64,000 bases of DNA from Rodentibacter genomosp. 2 (lineage in GTDB: Bacteria > Pseudomonadota > Gammaproteobacteria > Enterobacterales > Pasteurellaceae): assembly GCA_001999425.1 (NCBI GenBank), contig MLHP01000024.1:62001-126000 (forward strand), written 5' to 3'. Positions 42,629 to 53,100 of this stretch are shown here, in pieces. Under the pieces are notes generated by a model. That model ran no database searches, was not told where the DNA came from, and saw nothing but the letters and a program-made list of their open reading frames with translations. The translations under genes and the position numbers were made by a program. How positions within the stretch are numbered: position 1 is the first letter of the stretch; the number at the start of each line of letters is the position of its first letter.

Positions 42629-42654
42629 ACCGACTTAGTCTTAACTAAGTCGGT
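42629..42654 (-). terminator. Intrinsic terminator of ilvC
   Basis: ACCGACTTAGT (42629-42639) pairs perfectly with ACTAAGTCGGT (42644-42654) around 4 bases. On the minus strand it is followed by a run of T (the A run at 42623-42629), just after the ilvC stop. Confidence 0.88.
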
Positions 42655-42673
42655 GTTCATTCATATTAATTTA

Positions 42674-44152
42674 TTAACCCGCAACTGCGATACGTTTCAT
42701 ATCTGTCATATAGCCACGTAATTCTTGACCGATTAATTCAACCGGGTGGTTACGGATTGCGTCATTCACATCACGCAAGGTAATGTTGTCGATTTCAACG
42801 GTTGGAGTTGGTTCGCCTAAGTCACCTTTTTGCAAGGTTGGGATAATTTCTTTGGCAAGAATTGGGGTCGCTACGTTAGAGAATAAGTAGTTACCGTATT
42901 CTGCGGTGTCGGAAATTACCACGTTCATTTCATATAAACGCTTACGTGCGATCGTGTTTGCAATTAATGGTAATTCGTGAAGTGATTCATAGTAAGCAGA
43001 TTCTTCATAAATGCCACTTTCTACCATGGCATCAAAGGCTAGTTCAACACCGGCTTTCACCATGGCGATCATTAATACACCATTATCAAAATATTCTTGC
43101 TCGCTGATTTTGCCATCATATTTTGGTGCATTTTCAAAGGCGGTTTTAGCGGTCGCTTCACGCCATGCCAATAAATCTTTATCGCCGGTTGCCCAGTCTG
43201 CCATCATGGTTTCAGAGAAGTGACCGCTAATGATGTCATCCATATGTTTGTAGTATAAGAACCCGAGTTTTTCTTTAATTTGTTCAGAAAGCTCGAATGC
43301 ACGTAATTTTGCACTGTTGGATAAGCGATCCATCATTAACGTGATACCGCCTTGTTTTAAGGCTTCGGTGATGGTTTCCCAACCATATTGGATTAATTTC
43401 CCGGCATAGGCAGGATCTTTGCCGTCAGCCACTAATTTGTCGTAGCACACGATAGAACCGGCTTGCAACATACCGCAAAGAATGGTTTGCTCGCCCATTA
43501 AATCGGATTTCACTTCTGCGACAAATGAAGACTCCAATACACCCGCACGATGACCGCCGGTTGCTGCCGCCCACGCTTTGGCAATTGCCATACCTTCACC
43601 TTTCGGGTCATTTTCAGGGTGAACGGCGATTAAGGTTGGCACACCAAAACCACGTTTGTATTCTTCACGCACTTCCGTCCCCGGACATTTTGGCGCGACC
43701 ATAACAACGGTTAAATCAGAGCGAATTTGCTCGCCTTGTTCAACAATGTTAAAACCGTGAGAATAGCCGAATGCCGCACCTTGTTTCATTAATGGCATCA
43801 CATCAGCCACCACTTTTGAGTGTTGTTTATCCGGTGTGAGGTTTACCACTAAATCTGCGGTTGGAATTAATTCTTGGTAAGTGCCGACTTTGAAACCGTT
43901 TTCGGTCGCACGTTGAAATGAAGCGCGTTTTTCTGCAATGGCTTCAGGGCGTAACGCATAGCTGACATCTAAACCTGAATCACGCATATTTAAACCTTGA
44001 TTTAAGCCTTGTGCACCACAGCCTACGATGACAATTTTTTTACCTTTTAAGAGGTTTGCTTCATCGGCAAATTCTTCGCGATCCATAAAACGACAACGAC
44101 CTAACTGGTCTAATTTTTGACGTAAATTCAATGTGTTGAAATAGTTAGCCAT
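42674..44152 (-). CDS. ilvC: Ketol-acid reductoisomerase (class II)
   Basis: The 492-residue long-form enzyme converts acetolactate and acetohydroxybutyrate to the dihydroxy acids of isoleucine/valine synthesis, using NADPH and Mg2+. The Rossmann motif [20 protein letters not shown] is near residues 37-57; the duplicated C-terminal knotted domain gives the length typical of class II (491 in E. coli). I start at ATG 44152 after AAGGAAAATAT. The divergent activator gene ilvY is still next to it, but a 528-bp palindromic element separates the two starts. Confidence 0.97.
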   Translation of the reverse strand: MANYFNTLNLRQKLDQLGRCRFMDREEFADEANLLKGKKIVIVGCGAQGLNQGLNMRDSGLDVSYALRPEAIAEKRASFQRATENGFKVGTYQELIPTADLVVNLTPDKQHSKVVADVMPLMKQGAAFGYSHGFNIVEQGEQIRSDLTVVMVAPKCPGTEVREEYKRGFGVPTLIAVHPENDPKGEGMAIAKAWAAATGGHRAGVLESSFVAEVKSDLMGEQTILCGMLQAGSIVCYDKLVADGKDPAYAGKLIQYGWETITEALKQGGITLMMDRLSNSAKLRAFELSEQIKEKLGFLYYKHMDDIISGHFSETMMADWATGDKDLLAWREATAKTAFENAPKYDGKISEQEYFDNGVLMIAMVKAGVELAFDAMVESGIYEESAYYESLHELPLIANTIARKRLYEMNVVISDTAEYGNYLFSNVATPILAKEIIPTLQKGDLGEPTPTVEIDNITLRDVNDAIRNHPVELIGQELRGYMTDMKRIAVAG

Positions 44153-44310
44153 ATATTTTCCTTCATTTTGTAAGGGGGGGATTGTATGATGTTGTGTTTG
44201 CATATTATTTTGTTGTGACTAGGATTATAAGGTTTTTGGTGGTTGCGTAAAGTGATATTATGGGAATGTGATGTTGTGGTTTTTGCAATAATAATGTTTT
44301 TTTGTTTAAC

Positions 44311-44838
44311 TTAATATCGTATTTCGCCGATGGGCGACCTACTTTCTTTTACTTGTGTAAAAGAAAGTAGGCAAAGAAAACACGCCCCAGTTAAATCGCT
44401 AATCTTTGCTTTATTGTCATTTTCTTAACGCTAAATTTGTAAACTCGCTACGCTCAAACAGTACAAATTTAGCTAAAAATGCCAAGTCGCAAAGGCGATT
44501 TATATGGGGCCCCGAATCTATCAGAGCATTTAATGTAAAAGTGCGGTTGATTTTAAAATTATTTTATTCTACAAAAAACATGGCGAATTTTAACCGCACT
44601 TTTGGGGTTCATAGAAATAACAAATCAGGTTCCCTTCTTTTCCGCCTTTGTGGAGTTGAATTTGTAGGAAATTTTCGTCTGTTTGAGCAACGTAGTTGCG
44701 AGTTCAGAAAATTTCCGTCAAGCAAATTCAATGTAACAAAGGAAATAAGGAAAAGCAGGGCGTGTTTTCTTTTTGCCTACTTTTGCTTTGCACGAGCAAA
44801 GAAAAAGTAGGTCGCCTTTGGGCGAAACCCGATATTAA
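44311..44838. mobile_element. Nested palindromic MITE-like element between ilvC and ilvY
   Basis: A 528-bp stretch bounded by inverted repeats of about 80 bp (44311-44388 and 44758-44838), both ending in TTAATATCG/CGATATTAA. Each end repeat holds its own hairpin: left CCTACTTTCTTTTAC/GTAAAAGAAAGTAGG (44338-44352/44357-44371, perfect, loop TTGT); right an imperfect version at 44776-44811. Inside lie two larger hairpins (about 44383-44513 and 44630-44757) and, in the middle, an inverted pair of uptake sequences (44535-44549 and 44589-44604). No transposase gene is present. TTAA at both edges could be a target duplication or part of the repeat. Two open frames across it are incidental. Confidence 0.72.
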
Positions 44839-44854
44839 CTATTTAAGGAATACA

Positions 44855-45733
44855 ATGGACTTCACCGATCTAAACATATTCATCAAACTAGCGGAAACCA
44901 AAAACTTCGCCAAAACCGCCAGCCAAAACCATATGTCCCCCTCCACCCTTTCACGCCAAATTCAACGCATGGAAGAAGAACTGGGGAAACCCCTTTTCAT
45001 TCGTGATAATCGTCAAGTCACGCTAACGGAATATGGCGAGCGGTTTCTCCAATTTGCTAAGACGGAATGGCAAAATTGGCAACAATTAAAACAACAACTC
45101 AATGACGAACCAGACGAACTAAGCGGTGAACTCAAACTGTTTTGTTCTGTCACAGCGTCTTATAGTCATTTGCCACAGGTACTAAAACAATTTCGCCAAC
45201 GTTATCCCAAAGTTGAAATTCAGCTCACCACAGGTGATCCGGCGCTCGCCTTGGAATTCATTCAAACCCAGCAAGCGGATATCGCCCTCACCGGGAAACC
45301 GGATAATCTGCCCGCCGGTGTTGCATTTCACAAGATTGACGATATTCATCTTTCACTTATTGCACCACGTGTCGCCTGTTTGGCAACGCAATTATTGCAG
45401 AAGAAACCGATTAACTGGCAACAAATGCCTTTTATTTTTCCTGTAGAAGGGCATGCAAGGCTGCGGATTGAACAGTGGCTGCGCAAAAAGCAGATTAAAC
45501 ACCCTAAAATTTATGCGACGGTAGCCGGGCATGAAGGCATTGTGCCAATGGTCGGCTTAGGGTTTGGCTTGGCGATGTTACCCGATGAAGTAATTAATAA
45601 TAGCCCAATGTGCGATCAAATTTCCCGTTTAAATTTAGATGTCCCTGTTGAACCTTTTGAATTGGGGATTTGTACACAAAAAAGGAACTTAACCCTGCCC
45701 TTAATTCGTGCCTTTTGGGCAATGTTGGAATAG
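44855..45733 (+). CDS. ilvY: LysR-type activator IlvY
   Basis: A 292-residue LysR-type regulator: helix-turn-helix at residues about 1-60 (FAKTASQNHMSPSTLSRQIQRMEEELG) and a ligand-binding domain of two lobes. Its similarity and its place divergent from ilvC identify it as IlvY, which activates ilvC when acetolactate or acetohydroxybutyrate is present. I start at ATG 44855 behind AAGGAA; an in-frame extension to 44696 runs through the palindromic element. The element ends 16 bp before this start, so the native ilvY promoter is likely replaced or inside the element. Confidence 0.93.
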   Translation: MDFTDLNIFIKLAETKNFAKTASQNHMSPSTLSRQIQRMEEELGKPLFIRDNRQVTLTEYGERFLQFAKTEWQNWQQLKQQLNDEPDELSGELKLFCSVTASYSHLPQVLKQFRQRYPKVEIQLTTGDPALALEFIQTQQADIALTGKPDNLPAGVAFHKIDDIHLSLIAPRVACLATQLLQKKPINWQQMPFIFPVEGHARLRIEQWLRKKQIKHPKIYATVAGHEGIVPMVGLGFGLAMLPDEVINNSPMCDQISRLNLDVPVEPFELGICTQKRNLTLPLIRAFWAMLE

Positions 45734-45765
45734 AATGGTGCAACCATTCAGATTAAGGATTTCCT

Positions 45766-46644
45766 ATGTTAAAAGGTATTCTCGTTTCATTGTTAGCGTC
45801 TTTTTTGTTTGGCTATCTCTATTATTTTTCTACATTGCTCAAACCGCTGAGCGGTACGGATATTTTCGGTTATCGAATGATTTTTACCTTTCCCTTTGTG
45901 GTATTAGCCGTGTTGATATTCAAACAAAAAAACGCCTTGATCGAACGTTTAAAATACCTTCAAAAACGACCGCACTTTGCCCTTTCCTATATTTTTTGTG
46001 GCGCATTAATGGGCGTTCAAATGTGGCTATTTTTATGGGCACCGAATAATGGGAGTTCGCTGAGTGTCTCTTTTGGCTATTTATTGTTACCCATTGTGAT
46101 GGTAGCAGCCGGACGGTTAATTTTTAAAGAACGCATTTCCGCCTTTAAACTTATTGCCGTATTAATTGCTGCTCTCGGTGTGATTTCAAATATTGTGATT
46201 AAAGGCGGACTATCTTGGGAAGCCATTGTGATTTGTATCGGCTATACCTCCTATTTTTCGATCCGAAAAGCGTTAAAAAATACCGATCTTGCGTCTTTTT
46301 GCCTCGAAATGCTCAGTTTAATCCCAATTAGCATTTATTTTGCGTTGCAAACGGATTTTGTGGTGGTGAAACAAACTAACCCAAATATCTGGGAATTATT
46401 GGTATTACTCGGTTTAATCAGTGGCACAGCCCTGATTGCTTATGTGATCGCTAGCAATATGCTACCGATGAATTTACTCGGGCTATTGGGTTATGTGGAA
46501 ACCATTATGATGGTGTTTGTTTCATTTTTTATTGGCGAAAAAATTGAGGCGGAAAGCTATCCGCTTTTTATTTGTTTAGTATTGGCGATGAGCCTTGTGA
46601 TTATTGATGGCGTGTATAAACAGCACGCAAAGAGATCTTTATAA
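45766..46644 (+). CDS. rarD: RarD/EamA-family transporter
   Basis: A 292-residue protein with ten membrane helices arranged as two EamA repeats. The N-terminal [38 protein letters not shown] resembles RarD (chloramphenicol-sensitive protein) of enteric bacteria. The family exports or imports small metabolites; the substrate is not known. It follows ilvY after 32 bp and overlaps the glpE start by one base, so ilvY-rarD-glpE may be one unit. An uptake sequence lies near 45969. Confidence 0.83.
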   Translation: MLKGILVSLLASFLFGYLYYFSTLLKPLSGTDIFGYRMIFTFPFVVLAVLIFKQKNALIERLKYLQKRPHFALSYIFCGALMGVQMWLFLWAPNNGSSLSVSFGYLLLPIVMVAAGRLIFKERISAFKLIAVLIAALGVISNIVIKGGLSWEAIVICIGYTSYFSIRKALKNTDLASFCLEMLSLIPISIYFALQTDFVVVKQTNPNIWELLVLLGLISGTALIAYVIASNMLPMNLLGLLGYVETIMMVFVSFFIGEKIEAESYPLFICLVLAMSLVIIDGVYKQHAKRSL

Positions 46645-46961
46645 TGTCTTTTAAAGAAATTACCCCACAACAAGCGTGGGAAATGGCGCAACAGGGCGCT
46701 ATACTTGCCGATGTGCGTGATGCACAGCGTTATACCTACTCACACCCTAAAGGGGCCTTTCATTTAACCAATCAAACCTTTTTACAATTTGAAGAATTGG
46801 TGGATTTTGATACCCCTATTATTATCAGTTGCTATCACGGGATTAGTAGCCGCAACGTAGCGACATTTTTAGTAGAACAAGGCTATGAAAATGTCTATAG
46901 CGTGATAGGCGGATTTGATGGCTGGATGAGGTCGGACTTGCCGATTGATACAACATATTAA
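46644..46961 (+). CDS. glpE: Thiosulfate sulfurtransferase GlpE
   Basis: A 105-residue single-domain rhodanese. The catalytic cysteine is Cys63 in [10 protein letters not shown], matching Cys65 of E. coli Glp[21 protein letters not shown] near residue 22 is the conserved first half. It transfers sulfane sulfur from thiosulfate to cyanide or thioredoxin; its cellular role is unclear. The start shares one base with the rarD stop. No glp genes are adjacent. Confidence 0.92.
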   Translation: MSFKEITPQQAWEMAQQGAILADVRDAQRYTYSHPKGAFHLTNQTFLQFEELVDFDTPIIISCYHGISSRNVATFLVEQGYENVYSVIGGFDGWMRSDLPIDTTY

Positions 46962-47199
46962 ATAGAAAGGGTGTATGATACGGTGTAAGGGAAATTAGTT
47001 ATTGGGTTATTTTTACAAATAATAACCCAATGTTTTCACTTGGTTATATTAAGTTTATTTACACATTATTTACAAAAAAAAGTTACTTTTTAAACAAAAA
47101 TTAAGGTAGAATCTGCGGGCTTTTCTATAGAGTAAAGGTATAAAAGAGTTTTAAGTTAACTATTAATCTATTGTATAAAATAAATGTTAAGGATGACAT

Positions 47200-50100
47200 A
47201 TGAATAAAATCTTTAAAGTGGTTTGGAACCAATCCATTGGTGCTTGGGTTGCCGTATCTGAGTTAGCTAAAGGGTATTGTAAATCAGCTTCGTTCAGTCA
47301 GGATGAACGAGATACAGCTGAATCAGAGAAAGAAACAAAGACATTTTTCTTAAGTAAAATATCTTTGGCATTTTTAGTTTTAGGGGTATCTGTATCTAGC
47401 TATGCCGCTAGGAATACAACTGCATGGGATTCTATTGGTATAGGTGAAAGAGACCCTACTGCTAGAGGTGTCGATATGGGGACTGGGGCTGAGGACTCAC
47501 CAAGTACTAATCATAATAGGGCTAGTTCAGTTTCTCATTCTATTGGTATCGGTGGCGGCGTAAAAGTAAAAAACGCAAGAAACGCAATTGCAATAGGTTA
47601 TGAAGCAAAAGTGGAAAATAGTAGAGGCGCAAAAGATGGAAGTATCGCTTTAGGGGCTTATTCTATTGCTAGTGGAGCGAATACCGGAGATGAGCATAAG
47701 CAAATTACTATTGGCGGTAATAATTATTCTTTTGCAGGTATATCAGATTCTAAGTCTGCAATTTTATCTGTAGGTGGTGGTAATCAATATAAAACTCGTC
47801 AGATTCAGAATGTAGGTTCTGGTCGTATTGCTGCAGACTCAACAGATGCAATTAATGGTTCACAATTATATGCCGTAGTTGAAGCATTAGGTAATGTGAG
47901 TGGTGGTGGCAATGCATTAGCAAATTTTGTTGTGGGTGCGGACAATAATCATACTGCTACGGGCATTAATGTTACTAAAAATCAAAACCGCTTTGATGTT
48001 ATTAGTGGTAACGACAAGTATCTTACCACCGCAGTGGATGGAACCAGTATTAAAGTTGATTTATCTCAAACGTCTAAAGACGCTATTGATAATGTGAGCA
48101 AAAATGCGCAGAACATTACCAATAATGCACAGAATATTACTAAAAACGCACAAAATATCACCAAGAATGCAGCGGATATTGCCAAAGGCTTTGGTTTAAA
48201 AGCACAAGATAACAATACCGTTAATAAAAAATTGGGTGATTATGTGGATGTTGTCGGCGGTAACAGCAATATTAATACCACCGTCTCCGATGGCAAAGTT
48301 AAGATTAACTTAAATAACAGTTTAGATTTAAGTAATAACGGAAATGTAAAAATTGGCGATGCTAATTTGAATGGTACAGGTCTAACTATTAACAATGGTC
48401 CAAGTGTAACAAACAGTGGCATTAATGCGGGCAATAAAAAAGTTACTAACGTGTCTGACGGTACAATTGGTGCGAATAGCAAAGATGCAGTAAACGGTAG
48501 CCAACTTTATGCCACTAACTTAAACGTAACTAACCTTAATACTGAAGTAGCGAAAGGGTGGAATCTCACCACATCTAAATCCGGTACAGGTAATGTAAGC
48601 GGTAACGGTCTGTCAAAGGTTGCAATGGGTGATACGGTTACTATTGATGCGGGTGATAATATCAATATTACTCAAGCAGGTAAAAAAGTTACTATTGCTA
48701 CCTCTTCAACGCCTAATTTTAGCTCCGTTAATACAGATAATTTGACGGTAAGACCGAATGGCAATGTCGATTTCGGTAATAATCGCTTAACGAATGTGGC
48801 GAACGGTACAAATGGTACTGACGCGGTGAATTTAAATCAGCTTAATGCATTATTGGGTTCAAAAGGGAAGCCTTCGGAAGTAAAAGCTGGTAATAATGTG
48901 AATGTGACTAAAACATCAGCTACAGATGGTCACGATATCTATACGGTGAACGCCGATAAATCAACGGTAAGTAACGGGTCTGACAAAGTTACAGTTACCT
49001 CAACACCTGGAGCAAATAATACCACTAATTATGCCGTTGATCTTTCTGATGCCGCTAAAACACAGTTAGCGAAAGAAGAAAGTGTTAATTCCACCTCTTC
49101 TAACTTGATTGTGTCTGAAAATGGTAAGAATAGTACTGGCGGTAAAAATTATTCGGTTAATTTAAATAATACCCTTGACTTAACAAATGCGGGAAGTGTG
49201 AAAACAGGTGATACTCTCCTGAATTCAACCGGGTTAACCATTAAAAATGGTCCGAGTGTAACCAATGCTGGCGTAAATGCTGGTAATAAGCCCCTAACGA
49301 ATGTAGCAGCACCGACAAATAATACGGATGCGGCAAATAAAAAATATGTAGATGATGGCCGTACCACTGTTAATTCAACAGACGGCAGTGTGACAGTCAA
49401 TGGCACGGGAACAAATCCGAAGAATTATGATTTGTCTGTGAATATGACTAAAGTTGCTGAAGATGTGAAATTTAAGTACTCCGGCGATAATAACTCTAGC
49501 GGTGAAAACAAATTAAGTGAAACCGTGAAGTTTAAGGGTTCTGATTATGTTACGACCAATGCTTCAAACGGACAAATTGCCTTTGATTTAAGTGATACTG
49601 CTAAAAATAAAATCAATAATGCGATTCAAAACTTTACCGTAGGAGCTGATAAAAATAACCAAGCAACAGGGGTAAATATTACTAATGGTGGACGTTTTGA
49701 TATCGTCGGCAAAGACGGTAACTACATTGAAACCAATGTGGACGGTAAAAATATCACCGTTGCGCTAAATCAAAATGCAACGTCAGCGATTGAAAAAGCA
49801 CACAAAGGCTTTGGCTTAAAAGCACAAGATGGCAATAATGTAACCCACCAATTAGGTGATGTAATTGAAGTGGTTGGCGGTAACAGTAATCTCAATACGA
49901 CAATTGAAGATGGTAAAGTAAAAGTCAATCTCAATAACACCTTAGATTTGACTAAAGACGGTGGCGTTACAATCGGCAATACCACAGTAAATAATAATGG
50001 CTTAACTATTAATGGTGGGCCGAATGTGACTATTGACGGTATTAATGCTGGTAATAAGAAAATTACCAATGTTGCGGATGGTGAAGTTGCCCAGGACAGT

Positions 50101-53100
50101 AAAGAGGCTGTTAACGGTGGTCAGCTCTATACGGCGATTGCAAATTCAGGCTTCGAGCTTGCAACTAACGGTGATGCGACACAGGCCAAAGACAAACGTA
50201 TCAATAACAATGAAACCTTTAACCTAAATCAAAGCACCAATATTCTAGTTAAACAAGTTGATAACGGTTATGAAATTGCTACGGCGGAAAATGTAAGCTT
50301 TACCAATGTTACTGTCGGCAAAGACGGTAAAGACGGTACAATTGGCATCAACGGTAAAGACGGTGCATCGGCAAACTTCACTGTTGCAAACGGTAGCGGT
50401 ACTTTAGATAACGCAACTCACGGTGGTGATGGCATTAACCGTTTAGTTTACAACACCACTAACACGGACGGCTCAATCACTACCCGTGAAATTGCAACCA
50501 AAGATGACGGCTTGAAGTTCAAAGGCGATGATGGTAAAGAAATTGCGAAGAAACTGAACGAGACGTTAGGCATTACAGGTGGTGCGAATAAAGATAATCT
50601 CACTGACGGCAACATTGGTGTGAATAACAACAACGGTACGTTGGAAGTGAAATTATCGAAAGATCTGAACCTTACGAGTGCAGGCAGCGTAGCGCTTGGT
50701 GATACGTTATTAAACAGCAATGGTTTAACCATCGCTAACGGTCCAAGAGTGACTAAAGACGGCATTAATGCAGGTGATAAGAAAATCACGAATGTCTCAG
50801 AAGGCACGCTTTCAGCCGACAGTAAAGATGCGGTAAACGGTAGCCAGTTGTATGCGACTAACCAAAATGTAACCAATATCAGCAATGAAGTGGCGAAAGG
50901 TTGGAACTTGACCACCGCTCAATCCGGTACGGGTAAAGTCAGCGGCAATACCACTGAAAAAGTGGCAATGGGTGAAACTGTAACCATTGAAGCGGGTGAT
51001 AATATCAATATCACTCAAAGCGGTAAGAAAGTGACGATTGCGACTTCTAACAATATTACTGTGGGCGCAGCCGGTAAAAACGGTCAAGATGGTGTTGACG
51101 GCACAATCGGCGTGAACGGCAAAGATGGTTCTGCTGTTGTCATTAACGGAAAAGACGGTTCTATCGGTTTAACCGGCCCGAAAGGTGCAGATGGTAAATC
51201 TGCAGGTATTGCCTTAAACGGTAAAGACGGCACAATCGGCATCAATGGTAAAGACGGTGCATCGGCGAACTTCACTGTTGCAAATGGTACAGGCACGTTA
51301 GATACGGATGATAAAGGCGGTAAAGGCATTGAACGTTTAGTGTACAACACGACTAATACGGACGGCTCAACCACCACCCGTGAAATCGCAACCAAAGATG
51401 ACGGCTTGAAGTTCAAAGGCGATAACGGTAACGAGATTGCGAAGAAACTTGGCGAAACCTTAAATATTATCGGCGGGGTTAACGATGAAGCGAAACTGAC
51501 CGACAATAATATCGGGGTGATCAACAAAGACGGCAACCTCACCGTGAAATTAGCCAAAGATCTGAACTTAACCGAGAACGGTAGTGTGGCGATCGGAAAT
51601 ATCACCCTCAACAAAGATGGGTTCAATGCCGGTAATACCACCATTACTAACGTCACCAGCAATTTAGATCCTGTAGCGAATAGCACCACCTCTAATCCGG
51701 ATAGTACGGGTAATAAGTATGCGAATGTGACAAACAACGCAGCGACAGTGGGTGATGTGTTAAATGCAGGCTGGAATTTACAGAATAACGGCCAAGCGGT
51801 GGACTTTGTTACTCACGGTAATACGGTGAACTTCAAAAACGGTCAAGGTGTGAAAGTAGGTACAACCTACAACAATACAACAGGCACGACCGACATTACC
51901 TTTAACACCACCAACAGCTATGTGGACGAGAACGGCAATGCAACCGCTGAGCCAACCAATAAAGTGAAATTTATCGGCGCTAATGCGTCAGCACCGGTTG
52001 CGATTACCAATGTGGATAGCGGCGTATTGCCAAATAATGCCACTATACCGGCAGGTCAAACCTTTAATGATGTATTAAACAACCTCTCTGGCGAGGCGTT
52101 GAATAATGTCGTGAATGCGGGCGATTTGAAAAACGCGACCAAAGACATTACTAACAGCACGTTAAGTGCGGTCGGATTTGCGCTGACATCTAAAGCGGTA
52201 GCGGATAGTAATGGTCAATCCAGCGTGAAAGACGGGTTATCCGATGCTGACAAACGTCTAACCAATAACGAAACGTTCACCTTAGATGCTGGCAATAATG
52301 TTCGCATTAAACAGATTGAAAACGGCTATGAAGTTGCTACGGCAGAAAATGTCACCTTCACCAACATCACGGTAGGTAAAGATGGCAAGGACGGCGTTGA
52401 TGGCACAATCGGTGTGAACGGTAAAGACGGTGCATCTGTGGTGATTAACGGTAAAGATGGTTCTATCGGCTTAACCGGTCCGAAAGGTGCAAACGGTAAA
52501 GACGGTGCTTCCGCTAACCTCACTGTGGTGAACGGTACAGGCACATTAGATGAAGCAGGTAAAGGCAAAGAAGGCATTACCCGTTTGGTGTACAACACCA
52601 CTAATACCGATGGCTCAACCACTACCCGTGAAATTGCCACTAAAGATGATGGCTTGAAATTCAAAGGTGATAACGGTGACGAGATTGCGAAGAAACTCGG
52701 CGAAACCTTGAATATCACCGGTGGATTAACGGATAGCAATAAACTGACCGATAATAACCTCGGTGTGGTGAATCAAGCGGGTAGTTTAGTCGTTAAATTA
52801 GCAAAAGATCTTAACTTAACCAAAGACGGTAGCTTAACCATCGGCAATACCACCTTGAATGACAACGGTTTCACCCTGGTTGGCGGGCCAAATGTCACCA
52901 CAAGCGGTATTGACGCGGGTAATAAGAAAATTACCAATGTTGCAGACGGCGATGTTAGCAACAACAGTAAAGACGCCATTAACGGCGGTCAGCTCTACAC
53001 CGCGATCACCAATAGCGGCTTTAACCTCACCACTAAATCAGTGGCAGGTACAAACGGTCAAGCCAGCGCAGACGGTCTATCTGATGAAGATAAACGTTTA

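Noticed and set aside
44406-44810. 134-codon open frame inside the palindromic element
   Set aside because: It runs through inverted repeats and uptake sequences, resembles no protein and lacks a ribosome site.
44696-44854. 53-residue N-terminal extension of IlvY
   Set aside because: It reads through the right arm of the palindromic element; LysR proteins start right at the HTH, and ATG 44855 has a good ribosome site.
47071-47090. Poly-A tract upstream of the adhesin as a phase-variation repeat
   Set aside because: The A run is only eight bases and no tandem repeat is present; such runs are common in AT-rich DNA of this genome.
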